A stretch of DNA of 64,000 bases, taken from the NCBI RefSeq assembly GCF_035943815.1, contig NZ_DASZBU010000005.1, forward strand, positions 248,001-312,000, in the 5' to 3' direction. The DNA is from Frateuria_A sp035943815 (lineage in GTDB: Bacteria > Pseudomonadota > Gammaproteobacteria > Xanthomonadales > Rhodanobacteraceae). The notes beneath the pieces are model-generated. The model was not told where the DNA came from, did not search any database, and was given only the letters and a program-made list of their open reading frames with translations. Within the stretch, counting starts at the first letter, position 1. Every line of letters begins with the position of its first letter. The position numbers and the translations under genes are program-made. This document shows positions 51,203 through 60,694 of the stretch, one piece after another.

Positions 51203-51844
51203 TCAGATGCGGTAGGCGATGCCTTTCATGAGTAGCGAGCTCAAGTGCATCAGGCCGGGAATCGGAAAGGGCAGGTCGATACCGCCGCGCGTCCGGGCGT
51301 TGTCGGCATGGCGCATCTCGTCGGCCTGCATCTGCGCAAGGACCGCGCGCGAGCGCTCGTCCTGCGGCGGCAAGCGCTGGAGATGGTCTTCCAGATGCGC
51401 TTCGACCTGGCGCTCGGTCTCCACCACGAAGCCCAGGCTCACCTTGTCGCCGACCAGCGCCGCAGCGGCGCCGATCAGGTAGCTGCCGGCGTACCACAGC
51501 GGGTTGAGCAGGCTCGGGCGGCTGTCCAGTTCGCGCAGGCGCTGCGCGCACCAGGCGAGGTGGTCGGTCTCTTCGTCGGCCGCGCGCTGCAGGTGCTCGC
51601 GGGTGGCCTTGTCGCGGGCCAGTGCAGCCTGCCCGTCATACAGCGCCTGCGCGCAAACCTCGCCGGTGTGGTTGACCCGCATCAGGCCGGCGACGTGGCG
51701 GCGCTCCTGCTCGTCGAGCGCGGGATCTTCCAGTGCGGCCGCGGGTGACGGCCGGATCGCTTCCGGCGATCCGGCGACCGTTTCCAGGGCGTGCTCGATA
51801 GCGACCAGCAGGCGATCGAGCGGAGAAAGTGTGCGGGCGTTCAT
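51203..51844 (-). CDS. coq7: Ubiquinone hydroxylase Coq7 (demethoxyubiquinone monooxygenase)
   Basis: 213 residues, a di-iron carboxylate monooxygenase that adds the C6 hydroxyl in ubiquinone synthesis, peripheral on the inner membrane. Glu/His ligands are seen in MRVNHTGEVCAQALYDGQ, AADEETDHLAW, ETERQVEAHLEDHL and ADEMRHADNA. The ATG 51844 overlaps the stop of the upstream Fe-S gene by four bases. Coq7 replaces UbiF in many xanthomonads. Confidence 0.95.
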   Translation of the reverse strand: MNARTLSPLDRLLVAIEHALETVAGSPEAIRPSPAAALEDPALDEQERRHVAGLMRVNHTGEVCAQALYDGQAALARDKATREHLQRAADEETDHLAWCAQRLRELDSRPSLLNPLWYAGSYLIGAAAALVGDKVSLGFVVETERQVEAHLEDHLQRLPPQDERSRAVLAQMQADEMRHADNARTRGGIDLPFPIPGLMHLSSLLMKGIAYRI

Positions 51845-53040
51845 CGGGAATTTCCTTCGATCAGCTGCTGCGCCAGCAATGCCAGCGGGTGCATCGTCGG
51901 CACGGCCCGGCCGAGTTCGGCCATGCCGGCGGCCAGGTGCAGCCGGCACCCGATATTGGACGACAGCACCCATTGGGGCGCCAGTGTTTCGATCGACTCC
52001 AGCGCAGGGGCGCGCAGCCGGGCCGCACGTTCGGGGAACTCGAGCAGGTGGCTGCCGGCTGCACCACAGCAACGCGGCGGCAGCGGCACCACCTCCAGCT
52101 CGGGCACGCGATGGAGCAGCGCGAGCAACGCCTCGCTGCTGCGGGCGAGGTTGAGCTGGGTGCAGGGCAGGTGCAGCGCCACGCGCATGGGCAAGGGTCG
52201 GAAACGCAGGGCCGCCCCTGCCGCGTCGAGGAGGTGGTACGGATCGCTGACCTGCGCGCCGGGCAGGGCAGCGCGCAGCTGGCCCAGGCAGCCGGGCGTC
52301 ACGGTGACCAGTCCGTCGGCGCCGCTACCTTGCCATGCCTCGCGCACGCGCTGCATGCTCTGTGCGCTGGCGCGCACCTCGCCGCCGTGGGCATCCAGCG
52401 CGCCACAGCAAAAAGAGGGGAGCACCGTCACCGCATGTCCCGCCGCGGCGAGCAGACGAATCGCCGCCTGCTGCGCATCCGAGTCCTCGATGCTGGCTAC
52501 GCAGCCGGGAAACAACGCCAGGCCAGCCCCTGTCGCTGAGGCGACGGTGGGCGTGGGCGCCGGTCCTGCCGTCGCCACCGAGGCGATGCCCAGCGCCGCA
52601 CGCAGGGCGGACCGGCCAGGCAACTGCCGCGCAAGCTGCCGATGCCAGCGGGACAGTCCAAGCCGGCGGGCGAGGCGCTGGGCCAGCCGCAGCCAGGACG
52701 GTCGCCCGGCCATGGCCAGCAGCAGGCGCGGCCGGCGCGGCGCCGGGCCGAGCAAGGCACGCGTTTCCACCAGCAGCTCGCCGAAGCGCACCTGGGCGGG
52801 ACAGGCGCGTTCGCAACTCAGGCAGCCCAGGCAATGATCGAGCGGTTCGCGCAGCTCCGCCGTGACCGGGGCAAGCCCGCGAGCCAGCGCCGCGGCGATC
52901 GCGATGCGCCCGCGCGGCGATTCCGCCTCGTTGCCGTCCAGCGCGTAAGTCGGGCACACCGGAAGGCACAGGCCGCATTGCACGCACTGATCGGCCAGCG
53001 CGGCGAGGCGCTCGGACTTGTTCTCGGGCATGGTGGGCAT
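51841..53040 (-). CDS. (Fe-S)-binding oxidoreductase subunit, GlcF-like
   Basis: 399 residues. Two 4Fe-4S ferredoxin motifs lie near the N-terminus: CVQCGLCLPVCP (about 19-30) and CLGCLSCERACP (about 69-80). Two CCG domains follow (SFCCGALDAHGG, PPRCCGAAGSHLL), as in glycolate oxidase GlcF and lactate-utilisation proteins. It transfers electrons from a flavin subunit to quinone, but no GlcD/GlcE partner is adjacent. The start is ATG 53040 or 53031. It is translationally coupled to coq7. Confidence 0.85.
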   Translation of the reverse strand: MPTMPENKSERLAALADQCVQCGLCLPVCPTYALDGNEAESPRGRIAIAAALARGLAPVTAELREPLDHCLGCLSCERACPAQVRFGELLVETRALLGPAPRRPRLLLAMAGRPSWLRLAQRLARRLGLSRWHRQLARQLPGRSALRAALGIASVATAGPAPTPTVASATGAGLALFPGCVASIEDSDAQQAAIRLLAAAGHAVTVLPSFCCGALDAHGGEVRASAQSMQRVREAWQGSGADGLVTVTPGCLGQLRAALPGAQVSDPYHLLDAAGAALRFRPLPMRVALHLPCTQLNLARSSEALLALLHRVPELEVVPLPPRCCGAAGSHLLEFPERAARLRAPALESIETLAPQWVLSSNIGCRLHLAAGMAELGRAVPTMHPLALLAQQLIEGNSR

Positions 53041-53079
53041 GCTATCATCGCCAGCTCGCAGCCGGGCCGACTGGCAGGC

Positions 53080-53109
53080 TTGCGCGATCGATGACGGCTC
53101 CGCTATCAT
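53080..53109 (+). promoter_or_regulatory. rplM-rpsI promoter
   Basis: TTGCGC (53080-53085), an 18-base spacer and TATCAT (53104-53109) precede the rplM ATG by 63 bases. A small CCGCC/GGCGG hairpin (53144-53156) lies in the leader. No known L13 leader fold was recognised. Confidence 0.5.
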
Positions 53110-53172
53110 CTCGCGCCTTTGTTCCACCGATTCCGCTTACCGCCCTCGTGGCGGCAGACAGGTATTCTTCAA

Positions 53173-53601
53173 ATGAAAACGTTCAGCGCCAAGCCGGAAA
53201 GCGTCAAGCGCGACTGGTACGTGGTCGACGCCACGGGCAAGACGCTCGGCCGTCTCTCCACCGAGATCGCCCGTCGCCTGCGCGGCAAGCACAAGCCGGA
53301 ATTCACTCCGCACGTCGACACCGGCGACTACATCGTCGTGGTCAACGCCGAGAAGGTCGCGGTCACCGGCGCCAAGCTGGACGACAAGATGTACCACCGC
53401 TTCACCGGCTACGTCGGCAACCTCAAGAGCATGAACCTCAAGGACATGCTGGCCACGCACCCGGAGCGGGTGATCGAGATCGCCGTCAAGGGCATGCTGC
53501 CGAAGAATCCGCTGGGCCGCGCGATGTACCGCAAGCTCAAGGTGTACGGCGGCGCCGAACATCCGCATACCGCCCAGCAGCCGCAGGCGCTGGAGCTGTA
53601 A
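53173..53601 (+). CDS. rplM: 50S ribosomal protein L13
   Basis: 142 residues, standard length. L13 is an early assembly protein of the large subunit. Signatures are KRDWYVVDATGKTLGRLST, GDYIVVVNAEKVAVTGAK, YHRFTGYVG and GMLPKNPLGRAMYRKLKVY. It precedes rpsI by 65 bases, the near-universal L13-S9 pair. A GCGGCCA/TGGCCGC hairpin (53624-53641) lies between them. Confidence 0.98.
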   Translation: MKTFSAKPESVKRDWYVVDATGKTLGRLSTEIARRLRGKHKPEFTPHVDTGDYIVVVNAEKVAVTGAKLDDKMYHRFTGYVGNLKSMNLKDMLATHPERVIEIAVKGMLPKNPLGRAMYRKLKVYGGAEHPHTAQQPQALEL

Positions 53602-53666
53602 TACGCGGTCCCTGCGTGCAAAAGCGGCCATCCGTGGCCGCACTTTCGAATAAGACCCGGAAACTT

Positions 53667-54059
53667 ATGGCAATCCAGCAGAATTACGGCACCGGCCGCC
53701 GCAAGACCTCCGCCGCCCGCGTGTTCCTGCGCAAGGGCAGCGGCGCGATCGAAGTCAACGGCAAGCCGCTCGACCAGTTCTTCGGCCGCGAGACTTCGCG
53801 CATGATCGTGCGCCAGCCGCTCGAGCTGACCCAGAGCGCCGACAAGTTCGACATCAAGGTCACCGTCGCCGGCGGCGGCATCACCGGCCAGGCCGGCGCG
53901 ATCCGTCTGGGCATCGCCCGCGCGCTGATCGAGTACGACGAAACGCTGAAGTCGCCGCTGCGCAAGGCCGGCTTCGTGACCCGCGATGCTCGCGAGGTCG
54001 AGCGCAAGAAGGTCGGTCTGCACAAGGCCCGCCGCGCCACCCAGTTCTCGAAGCGCTAA
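53667..54059 (+). CDS. rpsI: 30S ribosomal protein S9
   Basis: 130 residues. The start YGTGRRKTSAARVFLRKG and the C-terminal tail ATQFSKR, which reaches the P-site tRNA, are diagnostic. It is cotranscribed with rplM. A bulged hairpin without T run (54072-54105) follows, just before tRNA-Gln. Confidence 0.98.
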   Translation: MAIQQNYGTGRRKTSAARVFLRKGSGAIEVNGKPLDQFFGRETSRMIVRQPLELTQSADKFDIKVTVAGGGITGQAGAIRLGIARALIEYDETLKSPLRKAGFVTRDAREVERKKVGLHKARRATQFSKR

Positions 54060-54114
54060 TCCCGCTTCTTAGGGACGATGCATCCGGTCAGAGCGCATCG
54101 GTCCCAGGAGTTCT

Positions 54115-54188
54115 TGGGAGATCGTCTAACGGTAGGACAACGGACTCTGACTCCGTTTATCTAGGTTCGAATCCTAGTCTCCCAGCCA
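54115..54188 (+). tRNA. tRNA-Gln (anticodon CTG)
   Basis: 74 nt including an encoded CCA end. The acceptor stem TGGGAGA/TCTCCCA, D-loop with AACGGTAGG, anticodon stem ACGGA/TCCGT with loop CTCTGAC (anticodon CTG), and T-arm with GGTTCGAATCC are all present. It reads CAG codons. It follows rpsI by 55 bases and ends at a strong terminator. Confidence 0.97.
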
Positions 54189-54197
54189 ACGCAAAGA

Positions 54198-54224
54198 GGC
54201 CCACCACCGGTGGGCCTTTTTTTT
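54198..54224 (+). terminator. Rho-independent terminator after tRNA-Gln
   Basis: GGCCCACC and GGTGGGCC form an 8-bp stem with an ACC loop, followed by eight T residues. It ends the tRNA transcript and probably the rplM-rpsI operon. Confidence 0.9.
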
Positions 54225-54486
54225 GCGTATGCGATCCTCAGGCAGGAAGCGGCGGGATCCCGGGGCGACCTTCCGGATATGCGAATCCTGCGACGCAAGC
54301 CACACAGGGGCTGCATTGTCTGGTACGGGACCGGGCTTGAGTTGAGTTACGATGCGGCGCCGGGCGTCATCGATAGGCTATTGGTTTCACTCGAATTTCA
54401 CTTATAGGTGGATGGGCTCGGTAGGGCATGCCGGTGTGCGGCATCGCGGGTCGGGCGGCTTGGTCACCCGTGCAAGGGGTAAGGAG

Positions 54487-56076
54487 ATGTTCAAGAGGAT
54501 TCGATCAAGCGTCTGGCTGCGGCAACTAGCCGCCGCCGGTGCGTACGCGCTCGTGTTCGAACTCCTGCGGCAGGTGTCGTTCTCCCACTGGTTCCTCTTT
54601 GCCGGGCTGCGCTTCAGTGCGTTGCTGCTGGTTCCCTATCGCTACTGGCCTGCGTTGCTGCTCGGAGAGGCCGGCCCCCTGGCTTACACCGCCGTCCAGT
54701 GCGCCGACCAGTACGGCTGGCTCTGGGGCACATTCTTCATGGTGCCGCCGGTGCTGTTCATGATGCCGCTGGCCCGCTGGTGCAGGGAGCGGCACCGCAT
54801 CTTCCCGACCAGAGCCACCACTAACATCAACCTGTTCTTGCTGTACACGCTGGCCGCTTCCGCCATCTGGACGTCGGTCAACATGGCCACTCTTTCGCTG
54901 ATGCGCCTGCCTCCGGGGGAGACGCTCCCATACAAGGGCGAGGTCGCGGGCTGGTACTTCATCGGTTTCTTCCTGGGCATCCTCACGCTGGTTCCCTCGG
55001 TGCTCATGGTGCGCGAGGAGTTGCTGGGTGGCGGCACCCAACGGCTGTGGGCCAGGTTCGTCGAAAGCCGGCTGGCGATGGATGCCATGTGCCTGCTGCT
55101 GCCATCGCTGGCGTTGCTGGTGTGGCTGGCCTCGGACACGGCGGGGGCGGTGGGCCAGGATGCCCGAGTGGCCATGTTCCTGCCCGTCGTGTGGCTCGCT
55201 CTGCGGCATGGCTGGCGTGGGGCGGCCGTGGGCGGCACTGCGGCCAGCATTGCGGTGGTGCTCACCATGCCGCGGCTCTACGACACCGACACCTTGCATG
55301 CGCAGGTGTTCATCGCATTCACCATTACCACCATGATGCTGCTCGGTGGCCGGATCGCGGATCTCAACGAGCGCGAAAGACATGAGAAGGCCGAGGCCCG
55401 CCTTGCGCTGGCATTGGCCCAGCGCAACGTCTACCTGGGCGAAATGCAACTGCGCCAGACGTCCTATGCGCTCGAGCAGATGAGCGCAGCCATCCAGGCC
55501 TCCTATACGCAACTGCTCGGCCGACTTCGCAGCCTCACACCGGGGGTCGACGAGCGCAGCTACTATCGCCAGGCGGCAGTGACCCAGCACCAGATGTATC
55601 GATTGGCCGACTCGCTCTATCCGCTGTCCTGGCGGGAACGCGGGTTGCCTGCCGCCTTGCGCGAGGGGTCGATACCCCGGGCGCTGGACGAAGCCGGCAT
55701 CACGTACTGGTGCGATATCCAGGGTATGGGTCTGGGCGAATTGTCAACCAGCATTCATATGGCGCTCTATCGCCTGGCCAGCGAGGCGATCGCGCTGGCG
55801 TGCGCCAAGCGCAACATCAGCAGTGTCCGGTTGCTGTTGCGGAGCGGCGCCTTCGGCGGGCGTCGCTGGGCCGTGCTCTGCATAGACAGCCGCGTCGACT
55901 ACGAGCGCCTGAGCCGGGTGCGCTGGGACGAACTGCTGCCGACCCTGGGTGGGAGCGGCTTGGGTCTGGGTGCCCTCAAGGATCGGGCGATGGTTTTCGG
56001 CGGCACGGTCCGCATTCGCTCGCTGGCGCAAGGGAGCCGGATCAGCCTCATACTGTTCGACCCGCAAATCAATTGA
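54487..56076 (+). CDS. MASE1-type membrane sensor with degenerate histidine-kinase domain
   Basis: 529 residues. The N-terminal 300 residues hold about eight helices of a MASE1-like sensor. A coiled coil (about 300-350) leads to a region like NarX/UhpB (HPK7) kinases: LYRLASEAIALACAKRNIS aligns with the N-box and GLGALKDRAMVFGGTVRIRS with the G-box. No ERxRIARELHD-type H-box is seen before it, and the N-box lacks its usual Asn, so kinase activity is doubtful. No response regulator adjoins. AAGGAG abuts the ATG at 54487 with no spacer, so the start is not certain. Confidence 0.7.
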   Translation: MFKRIRSSVWLRQLAAAGAYALVFELLRQVSFSHWFLFAGLRFSALLLVPYRYWPALLLGEAGPLAYTAVQCADQYGWLWGTFFMVPPVLFMMPLARWCRERHRIFPTRATTNINLFLLYTLAASAIWTSVNMATLSLMRLPPGETLPYKGEVAGWYFIGFFLGILTLVPSVLMVREELLGGGTQRLWARFVESRLAMDAMCLLLPSLALLVWLASDTAGAVGQDARVAMFLPVVWLALRHGWRGAAVGGTAASIAVVLTMPRLYDTDTLHAQVFIAFTITTMMLLGGRIADLNERERHEKAEARLALALAQRNVYLGEMQLRQTSYALEQMSAAIQASYTQLLGRLRSLTPGVDERSYYRQAAVTQHQMYRLADSLYPLSWRERGLPAALREGSIPRALDEAGITYWCDIQGMGLGELSTSIHMALYRLASEAIALACAKRNISSVRLLLRSGAFGGRRWAVLCIDSRVDYERLSRVRWDELLPTLGGSGLGLGALKDRAMVFGGTVRIRSLAQGSRISLILFDPQIN

Positions 56077-56084
56077 TCGAAAAA

Positions 56085-56103
56085 CCGCCCGTCGGCGGCT
56101 TTT
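56085..56103. terminator. Bidirectional terminator between convergent genes
   Basis: A CCGCC/GGCGG stem with a CGTC loop (56085-56098) is followed by CTTTT on the plus strand and by TTTTT on the minus strand. It serves the MASE1 gene (plus) and the secreted protein gene (minus). Confidence 0.65.
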
Positions 56104-56111
56104 GCATCGGC

Positions 56112-56609
56112 TCAGTTCACGTGGCCGTTGCACTCCACCGGGTTGCTGCATGGGCTGGCGACCTCTGCCGGCGCAGTTGCGGGCGCCGTCGTGGCCATGA
56201 ACATCGTGCTGCCGTCGCTGAGCGGAACCGCCTTCAACTGAACGGCGTCGTCCCGATAGATGGTTTGGGCATACGAAGACAGCGCGACCACGCCACGGCG
56301 GATCGCCGGCGGCTGATGTGGAGTCCAGATGCGCCTGGCATCGCGCCCCATCGGCAGGACCAGGAACTGGCCATTGGCGGCGGCGAACGCCCCGCGGACG
56401 TTGCCATTGAGGTCGTTGACCTGTACGTACCGGATGCCGTTGGCTCTGAACACATAGACGTGCCAGTGCGAACTGGTACTGACATCCGGGGCGTTCGGCC
56501 AGGCTTGGCCCAGACCCGTGCCCGACGGCCCGGCCGCGAGAGCGGGGGCGGCGAGGCCTATGACGAGCAGGCCGGCGAAGAGGGCGCGGCACACGGAGGT
56601 TTTGATCAT
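56112..56609 (-). CDS. Secreted protein of unknown function
   Basis: 165 residues from ATG 56609. The signal peptide covers residues 1-27 (CRALFAGLLVIGLAAPALAA). The mature protein contains HWHVYVFRANGIRYVQVNDLNGNVRG, a beta-rich pattern, and ends with two Cys (SPCSNPVECNGHVN) that may pair. No family is recognised. A minus-strand extended -10 (TGC-TAGAGT, 56655-56647) lies about 40 bases upstream. Confidence 0.7.
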   Translation of the reverse strand: MIKTSVCRALFAGLLVIGLAAPALAAGPSGTGLGQAWPNAPDVSTSSHWHVYVFRANGIRYVQVNDLNGNVRGAFAAANGQFLVLPMGRDARRIWTPHQPPAIRRGVVALSSYAQTIYRDDAVQLKAVPLSDGSTMFMATTAPATAPAEVASPCSNPVECNGHVN

Positions 56610-56914
56610 GGCCAGGTCCCTCGCTTTCGATGAGCGGAGCTTCGGCACTCTAGCAGCCAAAAGTGATTTTTGAGAAGGTGATCTTCGCCGGCAGGAAGGG
56701 GCTATGCGGCCCAAACCCTTGACTGGCAACGCGCCGAGGGGATCGTCGCCGTCGGCGCTCGTCCGCCGCCGGGCCATTCCGGGCACGGGTTACGGCGCGC
56801 CGTGACCGATGGATGTGCGTCGCTGTGGATGCTCGCCGATACTCCTTGGCAGTGCCGCTCTTCGGTTCCTGCAGCCGCAAGCGTAAAATCCCCGTTTTCC
56901 ATCGCGGTTTTCCC
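56610..56914. other. Divergent intergenic region, secreted protein gene and CLC channel gene
   Basis: 305 bases. It holds a minus-strand extended -10, TGC-TAGAGT (56655-56647), and a plus-strand TAAAAT -10 (56884-56889) 26 bases before the channel ATG. It also holds a short direct repeat AAGTGAT/AGGTGAT (about 56661-56683). No small gene is supported. Confidence 0.5.
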
Positions 56915-58798
56915 ATGACACCTCCCACCGAGAATCCAGTGCACCCCGGTGTGCGCCTGGAAGGCAGCACCGATGCCTTGCCTTTGTCCCCTGCGCTGGG
57001 GGTCAGCCTCGACGCGACCCGCATGCCGCGGCGCTCGACCTTGGTCGACCGCCGGGTGTTGCGCATCACCGCGGTGGCGATCGTGCTCGGCGTGGCGGCC
57101 GCCTTCATCGCCCAGGTGCTGACCGGCCTGATCGGGCTGGTCACCAACCTGGCGTTCTACGGCCGCTGGTCGAGCGCTTTCTCTTCCCCGGCCGGCCATC
57201 ATCTGGGTGCCTGGGTAATCGCGGTGCCGGTGGTCGGCGGCCTGATCGTCGGGGCGATGGCGCGCTGGGGGTCGCGCGCCATCCGCGGGCACGGCATTCC
57301 CGAGGCGATGGAGCAGGTGCTGCTCAACGAATCGAAGATCCCGCCGCGCATCACCTTCCTCAAGCCCGTGTCCTCGGCGATCGCGATCGGCACCGGCGGC
57401 CCGTTCGGCGCCGAAGGCCCAATCATCGCCACCGGCGGCGCGCTGGGATCGTTCATCGGCCAGTTGCTGCGGGTGACCGGCGGCGAACGCAAGGTGCTGC
57501 TGGCCGCCGGCGCCGCCGCGGGCATGGCGGCGGTGTTCGCCTCGCCGGTGGCGGCAGTGGTGCTGGCGGTGGAGCTGTTGCTGTTCGAACTGCGCCCGCG
57601 CTCGCTGATCCCCGTAGCGTTGGCAACCGTGGCCGCCACTTCGGTGCGCTATGCCTTCCAGGGCACCTCCCCGGTGTTCGCAATGCCTGACCTGGCCGAG
57701 CCGGGCGCCGTAGCGCTGGCCTGCTACGTGGGCGTGGGCGCGCTGCTCGGCCTGGTCAGCGTGGGCGTCACGCGCATCGTCTATGGCATCGAGGACGCAT
57801 TCGAGCGGCTGCCGATCCACTGGATGTGGTGGCCCGCGCTCGGCGGCGTTGCAGTGGGTGTGGTCGGCTATTTCGCTCCGCTGACCCTGGGCGTGGGCTA
57901 CACCAACATCGAGGGCATCGTCAGCGGCCGGTTCACCCTGCACACGCTGTTCTTCCTGTGTCTGATGAAGTTCATCTCCTGGTCGATCTCGCTGGGCAGC
58001 GGCACCTCCGGAGGAACGCTGGCGCCGCTGTTCACCATCGGCGGCGCGCTCGGCGCGCTGATCGGCCTGGGCCTGGCCGCGCTGCTGCCGCACTTCGGCA
58101 TCGACCCGCGCATCGCCGCGCTGGTGGGCATGGCGGCGATCTTCGCCGGCGCCTCGCGGGCGCTGCTCACGGCGGTGGTATTCGCCTTCGAGACCACTGG
58201 CCAGCCGGCCGGGCTGTTGCCGCTGCTGGGCGGTTGCACCGCGGCCTACCTGATCTCGGCGCTGCTGATGCGCAATACCATCATGACCGAGAAGATCGCC
58301 CGTCGCGGCGTGCGCGTGCCGTCCGAATACGCGGCCGACTATCTCGACCAGGTGGCGGTGGGCGATGCCTGTTCCCGCCAGGTGGTGACCCTGCGCGCGA
58401 GCCAGACGCTGGGCGAGGTGCGCCACTGGCTGGGTGAAGGCTCGCCCGAGGCGCAGCACCAGGGTTATCCGGTGATCGACGAGCACAACCAGGTTCAGGG
58501 GGTGCTGACGCGGCGCAGCCTGCTCGATCCGCAGTGGTCCTATACGCTGACGCTGGGCGAGCTGGTCATCCGTCCGCCGATCATGGTCAAGGAGGACCAT
58601 TCGTTGCGCGAAGCCGCCGACCACATGGTGGCCGAACAGGTCGGCCGGCTGATCGTGGTGAGCAGAGACTCGCCGCACCGGCTGGTGGGCATCATCACCC
58701 GCGGCGACCTGCTGAGCGCGCACAAGCGCCGGCTGCAGGAGGCTCGCAATGCGAGCCGCCACCTGCGTTTCGGCAGGAACGGCGTGCGTACCGCCTGA
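56915..58798 (+). CDS. CLC-family chloride channel/transporter with two C-terminal CBS domains
   Basis: 627 residues. The CLC membrane domain spans about 45-465 and a CBS pair about 485-610. Selectivity motifs are variant: GHGIP in place of GSGIP, and GAEGP in place of G(K/R)EGP, with the gating Glu kept. LGSGTSGGTLAPLFTIGG matches the third motif region. The CBS domains may bind adenine nucleotides for regulation. Whether it is a channel or a Cl-/H+ (or other anion) antiporter is not decided by inspection. Confidence 0.92.
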   Translation: MTPPTENPVHPGVRLEGSTDALPLSPALGVSLDATRMPRRSTLVDRRVLRITAVAIVLGVAAAFIAQVLTGLIGLVTNLAFYGRWSSAFSSPAGHHLGAWVIAVPVVGGLIVGAMARWGSRAIRGHGIPEAMEQVLLNESKIPPRITFLKPVSSAIAIGTGGPFGAEGPIIATGGALGSFIGQLLRVTGGERKVLLAAGAAAGMAAVFASPVAAVVLAVELLLFELRPRSLIPVALATVAATSVRYAFQGTSPVFAMPDLAEPGAVALACYVGVGALLGLVSVGVTRIVYGIEDAFERLPIHWMWWPALGGVAVGVVGYFAPLTLGVGYTNIEGIVSGRFTLHTLFFLCLMKFISWSISLGSGTSGGTLAPLFTIGGALGALIGLGLAALLPHFGIDPRIAALVGMAAIFAGASRALLTAVVFAFETTGQPAGLLPLLGGCTAAYLISALLMRNTIMTEKIARRGVRVPSEYAADYLDQVAVGDACSRQVVTLRASQTLGEVRHWLGEGSPEAQHQGYPVIDEHNQVQGVLTRRSLLDPQWSYTLTLGELVIRPPIMVKEDHSLREAADHMVAEQVGRLIVVSRDSPHRLVGIITRGDLLSAHKRRLQEARNASRHLRFGRNGVRTA

Positions 58799-58807
58799 AG
58801 CGGCGCT

Positions 58808-58837
58808 CCCGCAGGCGGGCTCGGGCCCGCCTGCGGG
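58808..58837. terminator. Hairpin between convergent CLC and rpiA genes
   Basis: CCCGCAGGCGGGC and GCCCGCCTGCGGG form a 13-bp stem with a short TCGG-type loop. No T run follows on either strand. Confidence 0.5.
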
Positions 58838-58845
58838 TTCCGGCG

Positions 58846-59484
58846 CTACATTTCGCGGTCGCCGACCAGCACCACGTCGGCCGCCCGGCGGGCGAACAGG
58901 CCGACCGTGACCACGCCCGGAATCTGGTTGAGCTCGGTCTCCATCGCGACCGGGTCGGTGATCTGCCAGCCGTGTACGTCGATCACCCAGTTGCCGTTGT
59001 CGGTCACCACGCCGTCGCGCCAGACCGGGTGGCCGCCGCGCTTGACGATCTCGCGACCGACCAGGCTTCGCGCCATCGGGATCACCTCGATCGGCAGCGG
59101 GAAGCGGCCGAGCAGTTCCACCCGCTTGCTCGAATCGATGATGCAGACGAACTGCGCGCTCGCCTCGGCGATGATCTTCTCGCGCGTGAGCGCCGCGCCG
59201 CCGCCCTTGATCAGCCGCTTGTGCGGGTCGCACTCGTCCGCGCCATCGACGTAGAGCGACAGCGGTCCGGTCGCGTTGAGGTCGAGCACCGGGATGCCGT
59301 GCTTCTCGAGTTGCGCGGTGGATTGCTCCGAGCTCGACACCGCGCCGTGGATGCGGTGCTTGATGCCCGCCAGCGCATCGATGAAGTAGGCGACGGTCGA
59401 TCCGGTGCCGACGCCGACGATGGCGCCGTCCTCGACGTAGCGGATGGCGGTTTCGCCGGCGAGGCGCTTTTCGTTGGTGCTCAT
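58846..59484 (-). CDS. rpiA: Ribose-5-phosphate isomerase A
   Basis: 212 residues. It interconverts ribose 5-phosphate and ribulose 5-phosphate. Motifs are IVGVGTGSTVAYFID, AVSSSEQSTAQL, YVDGADECDP and LIKGGGAALTREKI, with the catalytic Asp and Lys. The start is ATG 59484, preceded by GGAAC. The product is the substrate of the Rpe enzyme encoded at 1342. Confidence 0.97.
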   Translation of the reverse strand: MSTNEKRLAGETAIRYVEDGAIVGVGTGSTVAYFIDALAGIKHRIHGAVSSSEQSTAQLEKHGIPVLDLNATGPLSLYVDGADECDPHKRLIKGGGAALTREKIIAEASAQFVCIIDSSKRVELLGRFPLPIEVIPMARSLVGREIVKRGGHPVWRDGVVTDNGNWVIDVHGWQITDPVAMETELNQIPGVVTVGLFARRAADVVLVGDREM

Positions 59485-59545
59485 GGAAAGGTTCCGCAGG
59501 TTCGTAGTCGGTTCAGGCCAGGCTGCCGGGTAGGGGCAGGCCGGT

Positions 59546-60009
<464 letters not shown>

Positions 60010-60013
<4 letters not shown>

Positions 60014-60615
60014 CCATGAGCCTCCGGGTGGCAGTCGATCAGCTCGCGGTCGGTGGCGACGAAGTCGAGCGGCACGTCCCAGGTCTCCGGCTTGATCGCG
60101 GGCAGCTCCTGGAAATCGTAGGCGATGCCGACCAGCAGGGGCTCGGTCGGTCGCGCCTGTTCGGCGAGAAAGGCGAAACTGCGGTCGTACCAGCCGCCGC
60201 CGTAGCCGAGCCGGTGGCCGTGGCGGTCGAAGCCCAGCAGCGGCACCAGCACCAGGTCGAGCTGGAACGGCGCGAACCACTCGTGTGGCGCCGCCGGTTC
60301 GGGAATGCCGAAGCGGTTGGGCTGCACCGCCTCGCCGGCGGCCCACGGCGCGAAGCGCAGCTGGCGGTCTTCGCCGAGCATGGGCAGCAGGAACCGTTGC
60401 CCGCGTGCGGCCAGGGGAGGAATCACGAGGTTGAGCGGCAGTTCTCCGTCGCAGGCCCAGTAGCCGGCCACGCGCGCGTCGGTGCGGTACTCGGGAAGCT
60501 GTTCGAGGCTGCGCCGCAGGCCTTGCGCCGCCGCGATGCGCTGGGCTGGCGTGAGCGCGCGCCGCTGGGCGGCCAGATGCTGGCGAAGTTCACGGCGTTG
60601 GGCAGTGACGTCCAC
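60010..60615 (-). CDS. fau: 5-formyltetrahydrofolate cyclo-ligase
   Basis: 201 residues from the GTG at 60615, which has GGGAGATG upstream; an ATG at 60663 would add 16 residues and reach toward the 6S RNA. The ATP and substrate site LGFDRHGHRLGYGGGWYDR is diagnostic. The enzyme converts 5-formyl-THF to 5,10-methenyl-THF. The gene directly follows 6S RNA, an arrangement conserved in gammaproteobacteria. Confidence 0.93.
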
Positions 60616-60694
60616 GTTCGCGCATCTCCCGGACGGCTGGCGCGGCGGGGCCGCTCGCACCACCGGCCGGCGTTGGGATCAACGTCGGCCGGCG

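Noticed and set aside
54210..54407. A 65-codon frame after tRNA-Gln
   Set aside because: It begins inside the terminator T run, has no ribosome-binding site, and its composition is not protein-like.
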